Of a DNA stretch of 64,000 nucleotides, positions 5,973 to 15,300 are shown piece by piece. Source of the stretch: Pseudomonadota bacterium (lineage in GTDB: Bacteria > Pseudomonadota > Gammaproteobacteria > Burkholderiales > Burkholderiaceae_B); contig JAFACG010000019.1 of the NCBI GenBank assembly GCA_023425645.1, forward strand, positions 62,001 through 126,000, read 5' to 3'. The notes beneath the pieces were generated by a model that was not told the DNA's origin, made no database searches, and worked only from the letters and a program-made list of their open reading frames with translations. The translations under genes were made by a program, and so were the position numbers. The first letter of the stretch is position 1, and the number at the start of each line of letters is the position of its first letter.

Positions 5973-8900
5973 ATCGGTTGTAGGGCACGCCCACCAACGG
6001 GGCCAGTGGGTTCTTGCTGCGGCCCTCGATCAAGGCCATGGCGCCTTCCACCAGGCGGTTGACCTGCCCTGCCGGGTAATGGAACAGCATGCCAGCCGCG
6101 TTGTTGCCGGATTTGAGCAGTGCTTTATCCAATTCGCCTTGGGCCGCCTGCTGGGCGAATTTTTCCATTTCGCTGATGAACCGAAGCCCAGCGGGACCGG
6201 AATAACGGAATGGGGTGCCCACGCCCGCCAGTGCTTGAATGCCGCCTGTAAGTTCACGCGCACCGACAAAAAGGCCAGGGGCGAACCCTATCAAATCCTG
6301 CGCGATGGCTTCGGCCAGGTCGTCATCGTCACCGCCGCCCTTGAGTCCTTCGCGGATTAGCGTACCCATGATCGTCGGCAGAATAGCGATCAGCACCACG
6401 TCGCCCGCGAGGCGCGCCACGGATACCGGGTCTTTGAAATCGGTGCGTTTGATCGAATCGACCGACAAGTTCAGCGCGGTGCTGAAGTACGAATAGAAGT
6501 TCGTGAATAGCCGCAACGCTGCGCTGCCGCGCTGCACCTGCGCCAAGTCTTTTATTTGCCCTTCACCTTGAGAATCGATCACCGATTGGTCGGCCAGACG
6601 CGCGGCCCGTTCCGCGTCGACGGTGCCATCGGCCCGGGCATTGGCCGGGTCAGCTAACGCTTTTTCGTATGCGCCTATCCAGGTTGGGTAGTCGACAAGC
6701 ATCTGCATTTTCTGGATCATCACGAAGAAGCTGGATTCCAGCCACTGCTGCCAGGTCGGTTTGGCCGTGGTCAGGCGGTTGTGGATTTCAACAATTTCAC
6801 GGTTCAGGGTGCGCGACCGGTTGCGCATGAACTCCGACAGGTTGTTCACTTCTTCCGCCTTGCGGGCGATATGAATGCCGCTGCCGTAGAACTCTTTTAC
6901 CCCCCGGCCAACCCAGGGCGCGCCCACCCGCGCGATCGACTGCGTGATGCCCAGCGGTTGTTGTAGCGCCGTCAAGAGGCTCCAGCCCATCGCCGTGACC
7001 GTGGCCCCGATACGAATGTGATTCAGGCTGGCTTCAACGGCGTCAGCGGCGGGCTTATCACCGATGGCAATGTCTTTTACTGCGGCCTTGATGGCCGACA
7101 CGGTTTCCGCGCCGTACCCGGTGCGCATGGGGCCGTCCAGGCGTCGCAGCAGCTTGTTGGCGTCGATAAGCCATTCGTGCCACGCTAGATCGTGGATGAC
7201 CTCATTTGCGCCACGGAAGATGCCGTCAAAGGTCAGCAGCAGCGGGCGACCCTTGACTGCTTCGGCCCGGGTCTTCGTGAAGCTGCGCCGAGTGGTTGCC
7301 GCCGTGTATGCGGCGCGCATTTGCGCCTTGGCCGCTTCAGCTTCGTCATGCGCGCCTGACTCGCCTGACTGATTTGGATCGTACTTGATCGGGTAGTATC
7401 CCCCGCGCAAGGCCACTTCCTGGCCGTCGGCGGTGCGTACAGTAATCGGCGTGGGCTCGATCCAGTCGGGCTCCTTGCCACTGACCCGGCGTTCCTTCGC
7501 CGCGATCTCAGGCCGGTAGGATTCGAAGAAGTCCCACACCCCTTGCACGAATTGCCATTCCTTGAGCGACAACGATTCCAGCACCGGCTTCATTTGGGCG
7601 ACCGTCCAGCCACTACCATCTAGCAGACGCTGGCGGTTGCCCTCGTTCCCCCAGTTTAGTGCGATGGCCAGGCGCTCACCCCGGTTGAAGCTGCGGCCAA
7701 CCGAAGGGAAAAACGCGCCCTTGCCGCCCATGCGGCCCTCGGCCAGAATAGGCTTGGCCAGCGCGTCCAACCGTTTAGCCGCTTCGGCGCGCATGGTCGA
7801 CTCTTTGTTGCCCGCATCGTTCATCGGCCTGATGATGTATTCCCACATCGGCCCGCCGTCCTTGAAGCCGTCCATTTCACGAGCCAAGTTGGCAAGCTTG
7901 CGATGGCTGGCCATGAACCAGCGGGCCATGTGTACCGCTTTGGAAGCCAGCGTATTGCGCCGTTCGTTGTCCACCACGCGCCCGCCCGCCGCATCGTTGA
8001 TCGACGTGCGCATTTCGTCCACGATGGCGTCCAGTTCGCGCTTATCCTTGCTCGTCAGAAGCCGGTGCTTCAGCCGCGCCAGGTGTTCGATTTGCTTGAC
8101 GGCGTCGACTACGCCCCGGAACTGTTCGACGGTCAGGTTTTTATAGTGCTCGCGGTTCGCTTCAGCCGCCAACCAAGGTGCGATGTCCGGTTCCGTGCCT
8201 TCCTCGCTGCGGGCGGCCATCCACTCGGCCAGTGAAGTGCGCTTATCGATGGCCCGCAAGCTTTGGCCCTGACGTAGATCGAACCGCGCCAGCATGGCGT
8301 CGATTTGGTCCAAGTAATCAATGTCCAGATTCTTGCGCGTGCCTTCGTTGTCAAAGGTCTTCAGGTAGCGCAGTCCCTTTTCCACTTCGGCGATGGCATC
8401 GTGCGCGGCCTTCGTCGCGTAGGTATTGACAAGCTGATTGCGTTTTTCGGCGGCGGCCTGTTCCAGATTACCTTCACGCAGGGCTTTTTCAGCGGCACGG
8501 GCGGCGCGGCTTTCCGCTGCGGCGTACTGGCCGGGGCGCACGTTGCGGATTTTCAGGCGCGATACCATGGTCGCGGCGAACTCGCGCGCCGCCTGCGGCA
8601 ACAGTGCGGTCGTGATCTTGCGCCCATTCCTGTCAGTGCCCGTGACAGCGCGAGGGCCGATAGCGTCGGCCAGCGCCTTGTGTTCAGTCGCAATCACACG
8701 GGCGCGCACGTCGTTGTGTATGGCGGCATCGGCGGCGCGCGACAGGGCTTCCGGCGTGGCCAAGTCGCCGTGGCGTTCCAGCATGCGCAGATCGGTCAGC
8801 GCTTCGATTTCCAAGGCAGGAGGCTGGGCGCGGGCCAGCATCTGCACCAGCTCGTCGCCTGAAGAAAAGCCAAACAGTTCCGCCACTAAATCAGGGTGTA

Positions 8901-11900
8901 GGCCGTTATTCACGACCATGCGATTTGCTTCCAGCGCCTTCCAGGTGGCGCCGTCGGCGTCGCCATACATGGCGCGTAGTTCGGGCCGAGACAGGCGCCC
9001 CGCGACCATGCTTTCCAAGTTCAGGCCTTGCCCGGCTGTTTCCTCTTGCTGGGCCGCGTCGTAGTCGTACTGGTTCGAATAGACCGTGGAACCGCCCAAC
9101 TCGTCGAAGAACTTCCATTCAAATTCGTTTGGGTCCCAGTCAGGGCTTTGATGGTCGGCGTTCAGGTACCCGTACTGCGCCAGCGCTTCGCGCATGTCGT
9201 CCAGGGTCATGCCGCCAGTTTTGCGCAGCACCGGCTTTCCGAACACAGGCGGGGTGATTTTTTCTTTGGGATCGATGCCCCATTGGCTTTGCGCCTGATC
9301 GCGCTGGATGCCACCCAGTTTGGCGATCGCCACGAAAAGCGAATCCTGCGAAGGATCAACGACGTTGGGGTCGGATTTGGGCCGTACCTGCGGGCGCACA
9401 CGATCGTCCGCCGAAACCTTGCCGGTCAGAAACTGCCAAGCACGGTACACCGGCTGGCTCATAATCTCGCGGCGTGCTTCTATACGCTCTTGAGCGCGCA
9501 AGGCTTCAGCTTCTTTTTGCAAACGCTTGAGTGCGCGCGACTTGGCGTTGCTCAACCACTTCAGATCACGCAGCCCGCGTTCAGACAGTTGCGCCTGGGC
9601 TTCTTGTGTAGCGTCATGCCCCAAAGCTTGATAGGCGGCAAACTCTTCTGGGGTCATGCCTGCTTGCTGTGCCGATTCGAACAGCGGGAGCATGCTGCGC
9701 CCGTACTCGGCGGCCTTGATTTCTTCGTCGGTCGCCAGCATGCGATCCATGACGTTGCGCACTTCGTCGGACAGTTCGACATTCAGCGCCTTCAGTTCTT
9801 TATAGACGTTTACCAGCCACGCGCGGAAGCGCTGGAAAACGCCCTGCACCTCAATGCTGGGCGCACGACCTTCGAATAGGTAGGCCTCGAAGCCCCTGGC
9901 GAACTGTTCGTGATAGCTGCGCTTTTCTTCGAAATCGAGGTTGTACCAAGTGGCGAGGTCAGACACCCCGAACCACGACAGCAGCGCCTGCGCGTCGGCG
10001 ACAATTTGCTGTTCGCCTTCAGATAAGCCCATGCCTTCGCGTGCTTGTTGGGTTAAGCCTGCGGCTATGTCCATCTGCACTTCCAAGAAGAAGTGGCCGG
10101 ACTCATGCAAGAAGGTGGACAGGTCGGCGGCCTTTAACAAGCCGATCGTGTTGGTGTCAGGGCTGAAAAAGCCGCGCGCGGTTTGTTCAAGTACCTTACC
10201 CGGTGCCTGCCGGTACATGCTTTCGGACGTGCTGAACGCGCGATTTTTACCTTTATTTTCCACAAAGCCGAATCGCTTGTAGAAATCGACCAAACGTTTT
10301 TTGCTGCCTCCAAAGTCCGCCGAAGGTGACAACGCGACATGTTGGCCGGTGCGATCGGCGTAATCCACCAAGGCTTGCATTGCAGCCGTACCGCGCCCGG
10401 TGTTTCGGGCTTCCTTCGGCACAACGATTTTTGACAACGTGATGACGCCGTCACGTTCACTGACAGAAGCATCAATGCCTTGTTCGCGCCATTGGTCGCG
10501 CAACAGTTCCAGCCCCCCGGCCTGGTCAAATCGCTGGCCACCGTCCGCGCCTTCCGCGACTACGCGCAAAGGATAGCGTTCATACAGGGCTTCCGGCGTG
10601 ACCCCCAGCCGGGCGGCCTGCGTGGTATAGAACTGGCCCACCATCGTGGCGTAGGCGTCGTTCACTTGCGGCGTGAAGCGGTTGGCCGTATCCAATTGGC
10701 CCTTGATGTTGTCGCGCACGACCTCGACCGAGGCGCGCACGGCGTTGTCGGCCTGCTGCTGCGCCAGTACCTGTTCGATTTGCTGTTCTTGCTCCTGGGC
10801 AATCGACTGCATGTACGCTTGAGCTTCCAGGCGGCTAAAGCCATCGGGATCGACTTTCAAGTGATCCAGTAGCTGTTGCGACATTGGCGTGGGAGCGATG
10901 GTCGCCGCGTACTCGGCAACGGGTATTTTGATCGTGCCGCCCGTTTGCGCCGCCACTTCCAATTGGTCGGCGACACTGGGCGACACGGCGGCCACCTGAT
11001 CGGCCAGGCCGGACTGCATCAAGACATTGGCGTCGATGTATATGTCGTCGATGGGGCCGTCCTGCGCAGCTTGCTCCACAAACGATTCAAAACTGCCCGC
11101 GTCGATTTTCTGCAACTCGCTGGCCGCTGCCAGCTTGTTCAAGTTGTCAATGAGCAGCGCGCTTTCTTCGGCGATGCGAGCATCGTCCTCTCGGCCAGCC
11201 AGGCGACGCGCCACGGTATTCATGCCACCGAAGACGCCACTGGCTACCAGCGTGCCCAGTAGCGTCTGGTACGCGGCGTCAGGACGTTCGGCGGCGTATT
11301 CGGCCCAGGTCTTATCCGGGTTGGCGATGGCAGTGTCCACGGCATCTTGCGTGAGCGTAGCGATTTGTTCGGTTATCGCTTCGCGGCCCAGGAAGCCCGA
11401 CATGAATCGCCCCATACCGGTGCGGCCCAGGTTCTTGACCAAGAAGCTCATGGGCAGCATTTCCGTGGCCACTTCGATGCCACCTTCCAGCGTAGCGCCA
11501 GCCAGTGCTTCGTTGGGCGAGCCGCCGCGCAGTCGGTATTTGGGGTACGAGTGGGCGCCGGTCTGGATACCCATAATCGATAGCCCAACACCGGGATTTC
11601 GCGTAGCCAGTGCGGCAGCGACTGCGGGCGTCATTTGAAGCACACTTACCGCGCCACCGTACAACCCCTGGGCGGTGCTGCTTTCAAACTGGGGGTTGGC
11701 CAGCACATTCGACATTTGAATGTTGGCCGCTCGGCGCATAGCGTCGCGCCTGACGTCTTCAAAACCGAAGGCGTCGGCGAAGTACAAGCGCAGCCCTTCA
11801 CGGAAAGCGGGGAACAAGTTGGATATGGTGTTACCCAGGCCACCGGCCACCGAACCGAAAGACGGTTCCGGCCCCGTGGGCGCTTTCAGCGTGCCGTGTT

Positions 11901-12297
11901 CGCGTAGGGCTTTTTCCACCGCCGCAAGATTTTCCACGTCGCCCAGGGCAACCCCCGCGAACTCGGGGGCCCGCATCTGCTTGGCGAGGATGGGCGACGA
12001 CGCCAGGACAGACTGCATCTTCAATGCTTTGTCGCGCCGCTGCACTTGTTCGAAGTTGCGTTCTACCAGTTCCAGCGGCAGACCCGACGACTGGGCCAGT
12101 GCGCGCACCTGCACCGCGCGGTCGGGTTTCACCTGCGCCGCCTGTTCCAGATCGAAAGCGACCCTACGCGAGTCCTTGGCCTGTTGCTGATCCAGCAGTG
12201 TGTCATAGACGTCTTGCTGGGGCGCAGGCGACACGGGGTCGACCGCAACGGGTGAGGGGGTGCCCTGGTCAAGTAGCTGGTCGTAAATGTCAGGCAT
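5971..12297 (-). CDS. Giant polyvalent internal virion protein with GNAT and metallopeptidase-like parts
   Basis: A 2108-residue protein, probably packaged and ejected into the host like T7 gp16. A middle segment (about 560-690) has the acetyltransferase pattern NTGRGTAAMQALVDYADRTG plus FYKRFGF. Residues 731-735 read HESGH, an HExxH zinc-protease motif in the context TFLHESGHFFLEVQMD. Long coiled-coil-prone regions follow, and a C-terminal ~350-residue part with hydrophobic stretches (ALQQPLGITQSIARVGAPWV; VVLIAILPTIMGTLI) may cross the inner membrane. I start at MPDIYDQLLDQ (12297). Its N-terminus contains two IYDQLLDQ/VYDTLLDQ repeats, as seen in such proteins. The enzymatic activities are inferred. 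Confidence 0.85.
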   Translation of the reverse strand: MPDIYDQLLDQGTPSPVAVDPVSPAPQQDVYDTLLDQQQAKDSRRVAFDLEQAAQVKPDRAVQVRALAQSSGLPLELVERNFEQVQRRDKALKMQSVLASSPILAKQMRAPEFAGVALGDVENLAAVEKALREHGTLKAPTGPEPSFGSVAGGLGNTISNLFPAFREGLRLYFADAFGFEDVRRDAMRRAANIQMSNVLANPQFESSTAQGLYGGAVSVLQMTPAVAAALATRNPGVGLSIMGIQTGAHSYPKYRLRGGSPNEALAGATLEGGIEVATEMLPMSFLVKNLGRTGMGRFMSGFLGREAITEQIATLTQDAVDTAIANPDKTWAEYAAERPDAAYQTLLGTLVASGVFGGMNTVARRLAGREDDARIAEESALLIDNLNKLAAASELQKIDAGSFESFVEQAAQDGPIDDIYIDANVLMQSGLADQVAAVSPSVADQLEVAAQTGGTIKIPVAEYAATIAPTPMSQQLLDHLKVDPDGFSRLEAQAYMQSIAQEQEQQIEQVLAQQQADNAVRASVEVVRDNIKGQLDTANRFTPQVNDAYATMVGQFYTTQAARLGVTPEALYERYPLRVVAEGADGGQRFDQAGGLELLRDQWREQGIDASVSERDGVITLSKIVVPKEARNTGRGTAAMQALVDYADRTGQHVALSPSADFGGSKKRLVDFYKRFGFVENKGKNRAFSTSESMYRQAPGKVLEQTARGFFSPDTNTIGLLKAADLSTFLHESGHFFLEVQMDIAAGLTQQAREGMGLSEGEQQIVADAQALLSWFGVSDLATWYNLDFEEKRSYHEQFARGFEAYLFEGRAPSIEVQGVFQRFRAWLVNVYKELKALNVELSDEVRNVMDRMLATDEEIKAAEYGRSMLPLFESAQQAGMTPEEFAAYQALGHDATQEAQAQLSERGLRDLKWLSNAKSRALKRLQKEAEALRAQERIEARREIMSQPVYRAWQFLTGKVSADDRVRPQVRPKSDPNVVDPSQDSLFVAIAKLGGIQRDQAQSQWGIDPKEKITPPVFGKPVLRKTGGMTLDDMREALAQYGYLNADHQSPDWDPNEFEWKFFDELGGSTVYSNQYDYDAAQQEETAGQGLNLESMVAGRLSRPELRAMYGDADGATWKALEANRMVVNNGLHPDLVAELFGFSSGDELVQMLARAQPPALEIEALTDLRMLERHGDLATPEALSRAADAAIHNDVRARVIATEHKALADAIGPRAVTGTDRNGRKITTALLPQAAREFAATMVSRLKIRNVRPGQYAAAESRAARAAEKALREGNLEQAAAEKRNQLVNTYATKAAHDAIAEVEKGLRYLKTFDNEGTRKNLDIDYLDQIDAMLARFDLRQGQSLRAIDKRTSLAEWMAARSEEGTEPDIAPWLAAEANREHYKNLTVEQFRGVVDAVKQIEHLARLKHRLLTSKDKRELDAIVDEMRTSINDAAGGRVVDNERRNTLASKAVHMARWFMASHRKLANLAREMDGFKDGGPMWEYIIRPMNDAGNKESTMRAEAAKRLDALAKPILAEGRMGGKGAFFPSVGRSFNRGERLAIALNWGNEGNRQRLLDGSGWTVAQMKPVLESLSLKEWQFVQGVWDFFESYRPEIAAKERRVSGKEPDWIEPTPITVRTADGQEVALRGGYYPIKYDPNQSGESGAHDEAEAAKAQMRAAYTAATTRRSFTKTRAEAVKGRPLLLTFDGIFRGANEVIHDLAWHEWLIDANKLLRRLDGPMRTGYGAETVSAIKAAVKDIAIGDKPAADAVEASLNHIRIGATVTAMGWSLLTALQQPLGITQSIARVGAPWVGRGVKEFYGSGIHIARKAEEVNNLSEFMRNRSRTLNREIVEIHNRLTTAKPTWQQWLESSFFVMIQKMQMLVDYPTWIGAYEKALADPANARADGTVDAERAARLADQSVIDSQGEGQIKDLAQVQRGSAALRLFTNFYSYFSTALNLSVDSIKRTDFKDPVSVARLAGDVVLIAILPTIMGTLIREGLKGGGDDDDLAEAIAQDLIGFAPGLFVGARELTGGIQALAGVGTPFRYSGPAGLRFISEMEKFAQQAAQGELDKALLKSGNNAAGMLFHYPAGQVNRLVEGAMALIEGRSKNPLAPLVGVPYNR

Positions 12298-12310
12298 GGG
12301 GTGTTTCCGC

Positions 12311-14557
12311 TTATTGGGGGCGCCCGGCGGCGACCCATAGTTCCGCGATGCGCTGTTCGGTGATGGGCATGCCACGGGCTTGCAGCTTGGACGCGATCAA
12401 GGCACGCTGGCTTGTGGGGATAGTGGACAGCTTGACTTCTTCGCCTTCGACCTCAACGTACGCCTTGGCCAATTCGTCGGGCGTCATCACCGCTGTCATG
12501 ACAAGGGGGTCGCGGCCCCATTCCGATACGCGCGCGGTATCCAACAAGGTCGCGTCGATGATGCGTTGTAGTTCTTCACCATTGGCTTTACGCTTGCCTG
12601 CCAGATCGGATTGCTCAAAGCGGCGCACGCGTTCATCGACAGCGCGTTCAAACTGCGAAAACCGCTTCAGTTCGTCCTTGTCCGGCTTGCCGGAGTCCGG
12701 CAACAGCCCGGCGACGATGGCCGCGCTTTTCACGCGGTTGGCCGTGGTGATGATTTCCAGATGCTTGTCCGTCGCTGTGCCATTGGCGTCAGCGATCAAG
12801 GCGTAGCCCTTTTCCAAGTGCGCATCGTCCAGCACCGGGCGGAATTGTTGGTAGAAGTCCAGCGGCGTCATGTTGGCCAACTGGTCGCGCGGCAAGCTCA
12901 AGATACCGGCCCAGGCTTCAGGGCTGTGCGTCGCGCCGCCGTTCTTCGCGACCTTGTCGGCGAACTCCATGACAGTGCTTAACTTGTCGCCCGGCAGTGC
13001 GGCGCGCATTGCCGCCGGTACAGCATCAAGTCGTCCGCCATTGGCGTACAGTTCGCGCAGCACACCATCGACCGCCTCGTCATCGGCTTGCTTGCGTGCG
13101 GCCTGCATGTCCTTGTATTGGCTTTCAAGTACGGTTTCCGCCGATTTTAGGCGCGCCGGGTTGTTAGCCAAAAGTGGGTTACTGCGAAGATCGGCTTTCA
13201 TTTCGGCCAGGGTGGGAGGCGTCGCCTTACCCTTACCGGCGGCGAACTCGCGCATGTTCTTATTGACGTAGTTGATGGTTTCCGCAAAAGGCGGGATGCC
13301 GTCAGGCGTCGTGATCTTCTTCGGATTCTTGCCGCTTTTGTTGGTACCGTCGCGAAAGTCCCGTACGGCCTGGGGGCCTGCGTTATAGGCCGCGTAGGTT
13401 TGGGCGAGATTGCCGCCAAAGTCCTGCAACTGCTTTTGGAAATACGCCAGCCCCAAAGCCTTGTTGTACGCGGGGTCGGTTTTGTATTTGTGTTCGTCCC
13501 ACTCCAAGCCCGCCAGTTTGGCCGCTTCCGGCGCGGTGCCGGGCATGACCTGGGCGATGCCGACGGCGCCCTTGCTGGACGTGAGCGGGTTGCCTTCCGC
13601 GTCGAACTGGCGATACCCGGACTCCGTGCCGACAGCGATATGGAAAGCGCGTTCGGCGTCGCTGGTATGAATGCGCGGCCCAAATTTTTCAAGCACCGCC
13701 CCCGCCGCGCTTCCGGCCACCCGCAAATCCATCTCCTTGGTGATCAGGCCGCGCACCGCCAGGATATCGTCGGCGTCCATTTCCTTGCTGTACTTGGAAA
13801 GATAAGCGTCCGCATACGTCGGGTCGTTGTTTTCCAGGGCAGTGACCAGCGCGAGTTTGTGCGCACCGCTGGCGAGCCTGCGCGCCTGTGCTTCTTGCCA
13901 CTCCGCAGACTTGCCCAGCAATTGCGCCTGGCGGTACGTTTCCGCCTTGATGCGCTGTATGGCTGAGTCAACAGCGTCGGGATTGTTCCAGTTCAGACTT
14001 ATGTCGCGCATCGCCGTGGCCTGTACACCGTCCGCCACCGAGAGCGCGTAGGTCTTGTACTCTTGCGCTTCGTGCTGGATGGCCTGGGCGCGCATGGACA
14101 ACAAAATGGGCTGCGATTCTATGGCAAAGGCCTGCCGCTGCGCGTCGTTCCCGAGCGTTCCGGCGATTTCTCGTATCTGCTGTTGCAGCGTTTCGGAATA
14201 CTCGTCAGCCAGGGGTTTGCCCCCCGGACGTTCAAGCGCATTGATGCCTTTTAGGTTGGAGAAACCCGCTTCGGGATCATAGGTAAGGCGCAGGGCGTTT
14301 TCTTTGGCCTTGTTCAGCGCGTCGGTTACGCGTAGCTGATTAGCCTGTCGCTGCATATCCAGCGCGAGGCGGGCCGCTTCGCCGCCCAACTGCTGCATGG
14401 CCTGGCCCGCTTGCTGGGCCTGTCGGCCCGCGACGTCGGGAATTTCGACCGATTGCACGGGCGTGGGTCGCGAGACGGGTTGCCCGCCCTGAAATTGGGT
14501 TCGCGGAACCGTATTCGGCGTGACTTGAAGACTATCGTATGTCGGTACGCGGGGCAT
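12311..14557 (-). CDS. Internal virion protein with lytic transglycosylase domain
   Basis: A 748-residue protein. Residues about 300-420 form an SLT-type (goose lysozyme-like) transglycosylase: AVGTESGYRQF with catalytic Glu312, GAVGIAQVMPGTA, and YAAYNAGPQAV. Flanking parts are helical, Gln- and Ala-rich. Tail-associated transglycosylases open the peptidoglycan locally during DNA ejection, the role of T7 gp16's N-terminus. Here the activity sits on a separate protein next to the giant one, and the two genes are 13 bp apart. It is unlike the endolysin in fold and position, so it is for entry, not lysis. Confidence 0.9.
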   Translation of the reverse strand: MPRVPTYDSLQVTPNTVPRTQFQGGQPVSRPTPVQSVEIPDVAGRQAQQAGQAMQQLGGEAARLALDMQRQANQLRVTDALNKAKENALRLTYDPEAGFSNLKGINALERPGGKPLADEYSETLQQQIREIAGTLGNDAQRQAFAIESQPILLSMRAQAIQHEAQEYKTYALSVADGVQATAMRDISLNWNNPDAVDSAIQRIKAETYRQAQLLGKSAEWQEAQARRLASGAHKLALVTALENNDPTYADAYLSKYSKEMDADDILAVRGLITKEMDLRVAGSAAGAVLEKFGPRIHTSDAERAFHIAVGTESGYRQFDAEGNPLTSSKGAVGIAQVMPGTAPEAAKLAGLEWDEHKYKTDPAYNKALGLAYFQKQLQDFGGNLAQTYAAYNAGPQAVRDFRDGTNKSGKNPKKITTPDGIPPFAETINYVNKNMREFAAGKGKATPPTLAEMKADLRSNPLLANNPARLKSAETVLESQYKDMQAARKQADDEAVDGVLRELYANGGRLDAVPAAMRAALPGDKLSTVMEFADKVAKNGGATHSPEAWAGILSLPRDQLANMTPLDFYQQFRPVLDDAHLEKGYALIADANGTATDKHLEIITTANRVKSAAIVAGLLPDSGKPDKDELKRFSQFERAVDERVRRFEQSDLAGKRKANGEELQRIIDATLLDTARVSEWGRDPLVMTAVMTPDELAKAYVEVEGEEVKLSTIPTSQRALIASKLQARGMPITEQRIAELWVAAGRPQ

Positions 14558-15241
14558 CTATATGGCCCCTTCTTTTCGGAATTGGTACCAAGAACTCGCG
14601 ACGTTGCCTGCGCTACCGAGTAGTGACATGGTCGTAGAGCCTATCGGGCTGATGGCGCTGCCTGCGGCCCGGCTGGCCCATGCATTGTTGCTGAAGTTCA
14701 CTGACTGCGCGCGGTCGCTAAGGGCTTGCATTTTGATTTGCGTACTGGCGTTGGAGGCTTGCACCTTGGCGTTTATCGCTTCGTTGCGGTAGCCCCAGGC
14801 CGAGCGCATGGCGTTCGCCTCGATCGTACTGACGTCGATTTCCTTCATGAGGTCGGTAGACGTCAGAATATCCTGCGCGCTGGCGGAAGCCAGGTCAATA
14901 CCGTTGGCCGCTAGCGACACGCGCTGACGGCTCTTTAATTGCCCGGCCTGTAAGGTGAGACGGCCCACTTCGCTTTGGCCCTGGCGCAGCACCGACTGTG
15001 CCCCCAGCTCCAATATGCGGGCGTTCGTGTCGCCGATTCGTAAATAGGTATCGCCGATACGGTTGTTGGCCTCGGCCAGGGCAGCGGAGCTACGCGCGTT
15101 GGCGTCAGCCACGGCGGCCTGCCCGCGCAGGTTGGCTTTTTGTGTGGCAGCACCGAAATAGCCGCCGATACCGCCTGTGACCGCACCGCCTATAGACGAC
15201 GCCAGTGACACACCGGCCAATTGTGTTGCGTTGAAGCCCAT
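14558..15241 (-). CDS. Internal virion protein, T7 gp14-like
   Basis: A 227-residue protein with a Gly/Ala-rich hydrophobic N-terminus (SLASSIGGAVTGGIGGYFGAA), then helical segments with Asn/Ala/Gln repeats (ADANARSSAALAEANNRIGDT). It is the smallest of three consecutive internal virion genes (14558-15241, 12311-14557, 5971-12297), matching the T7 gp14-gp15-gp16 order. gp14-type proteins form the outer-membrane end of the ejection channel. Assignment is by composition and synteny. Confidence 0.75.
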   Translation of the reverse strand: MGFNATQLAGVSLASSIGGAVTGGIGGYFGAATQKANLRGQAAVADANARSSAALAEANNRIGDTYLRIGDTNARILELGAQSVLRQGQSEVGRLTLQAGQLKSRQRVSLAANGIDLASASAQDILTSTDLMKEIDVSTIEANAMRSAWGYRNEAINAKVQASNASTQIKMQALSDRAQSVNFSNNAWASRAAGSAISPIGSTTMSLLGSAGNVASSWYQFRKEGAI

Positions 15242-15290
15242 ATAGCTGTCACTCCGAATATGCAGGAACAGTAGCCGCCGTTCGCTGCCT

Positions 15291-15300
15291 TACGCGTACT
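15291..15300 (-). repeat. Late-junction word TACGCGTACT, copy b
   Basis: It overlaps the TAG stop of the nozzle protein gene and lies about 50 bp before the gp14-like start. The 57-bp gap holds nothing else recognised. Confidence 0.7.
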
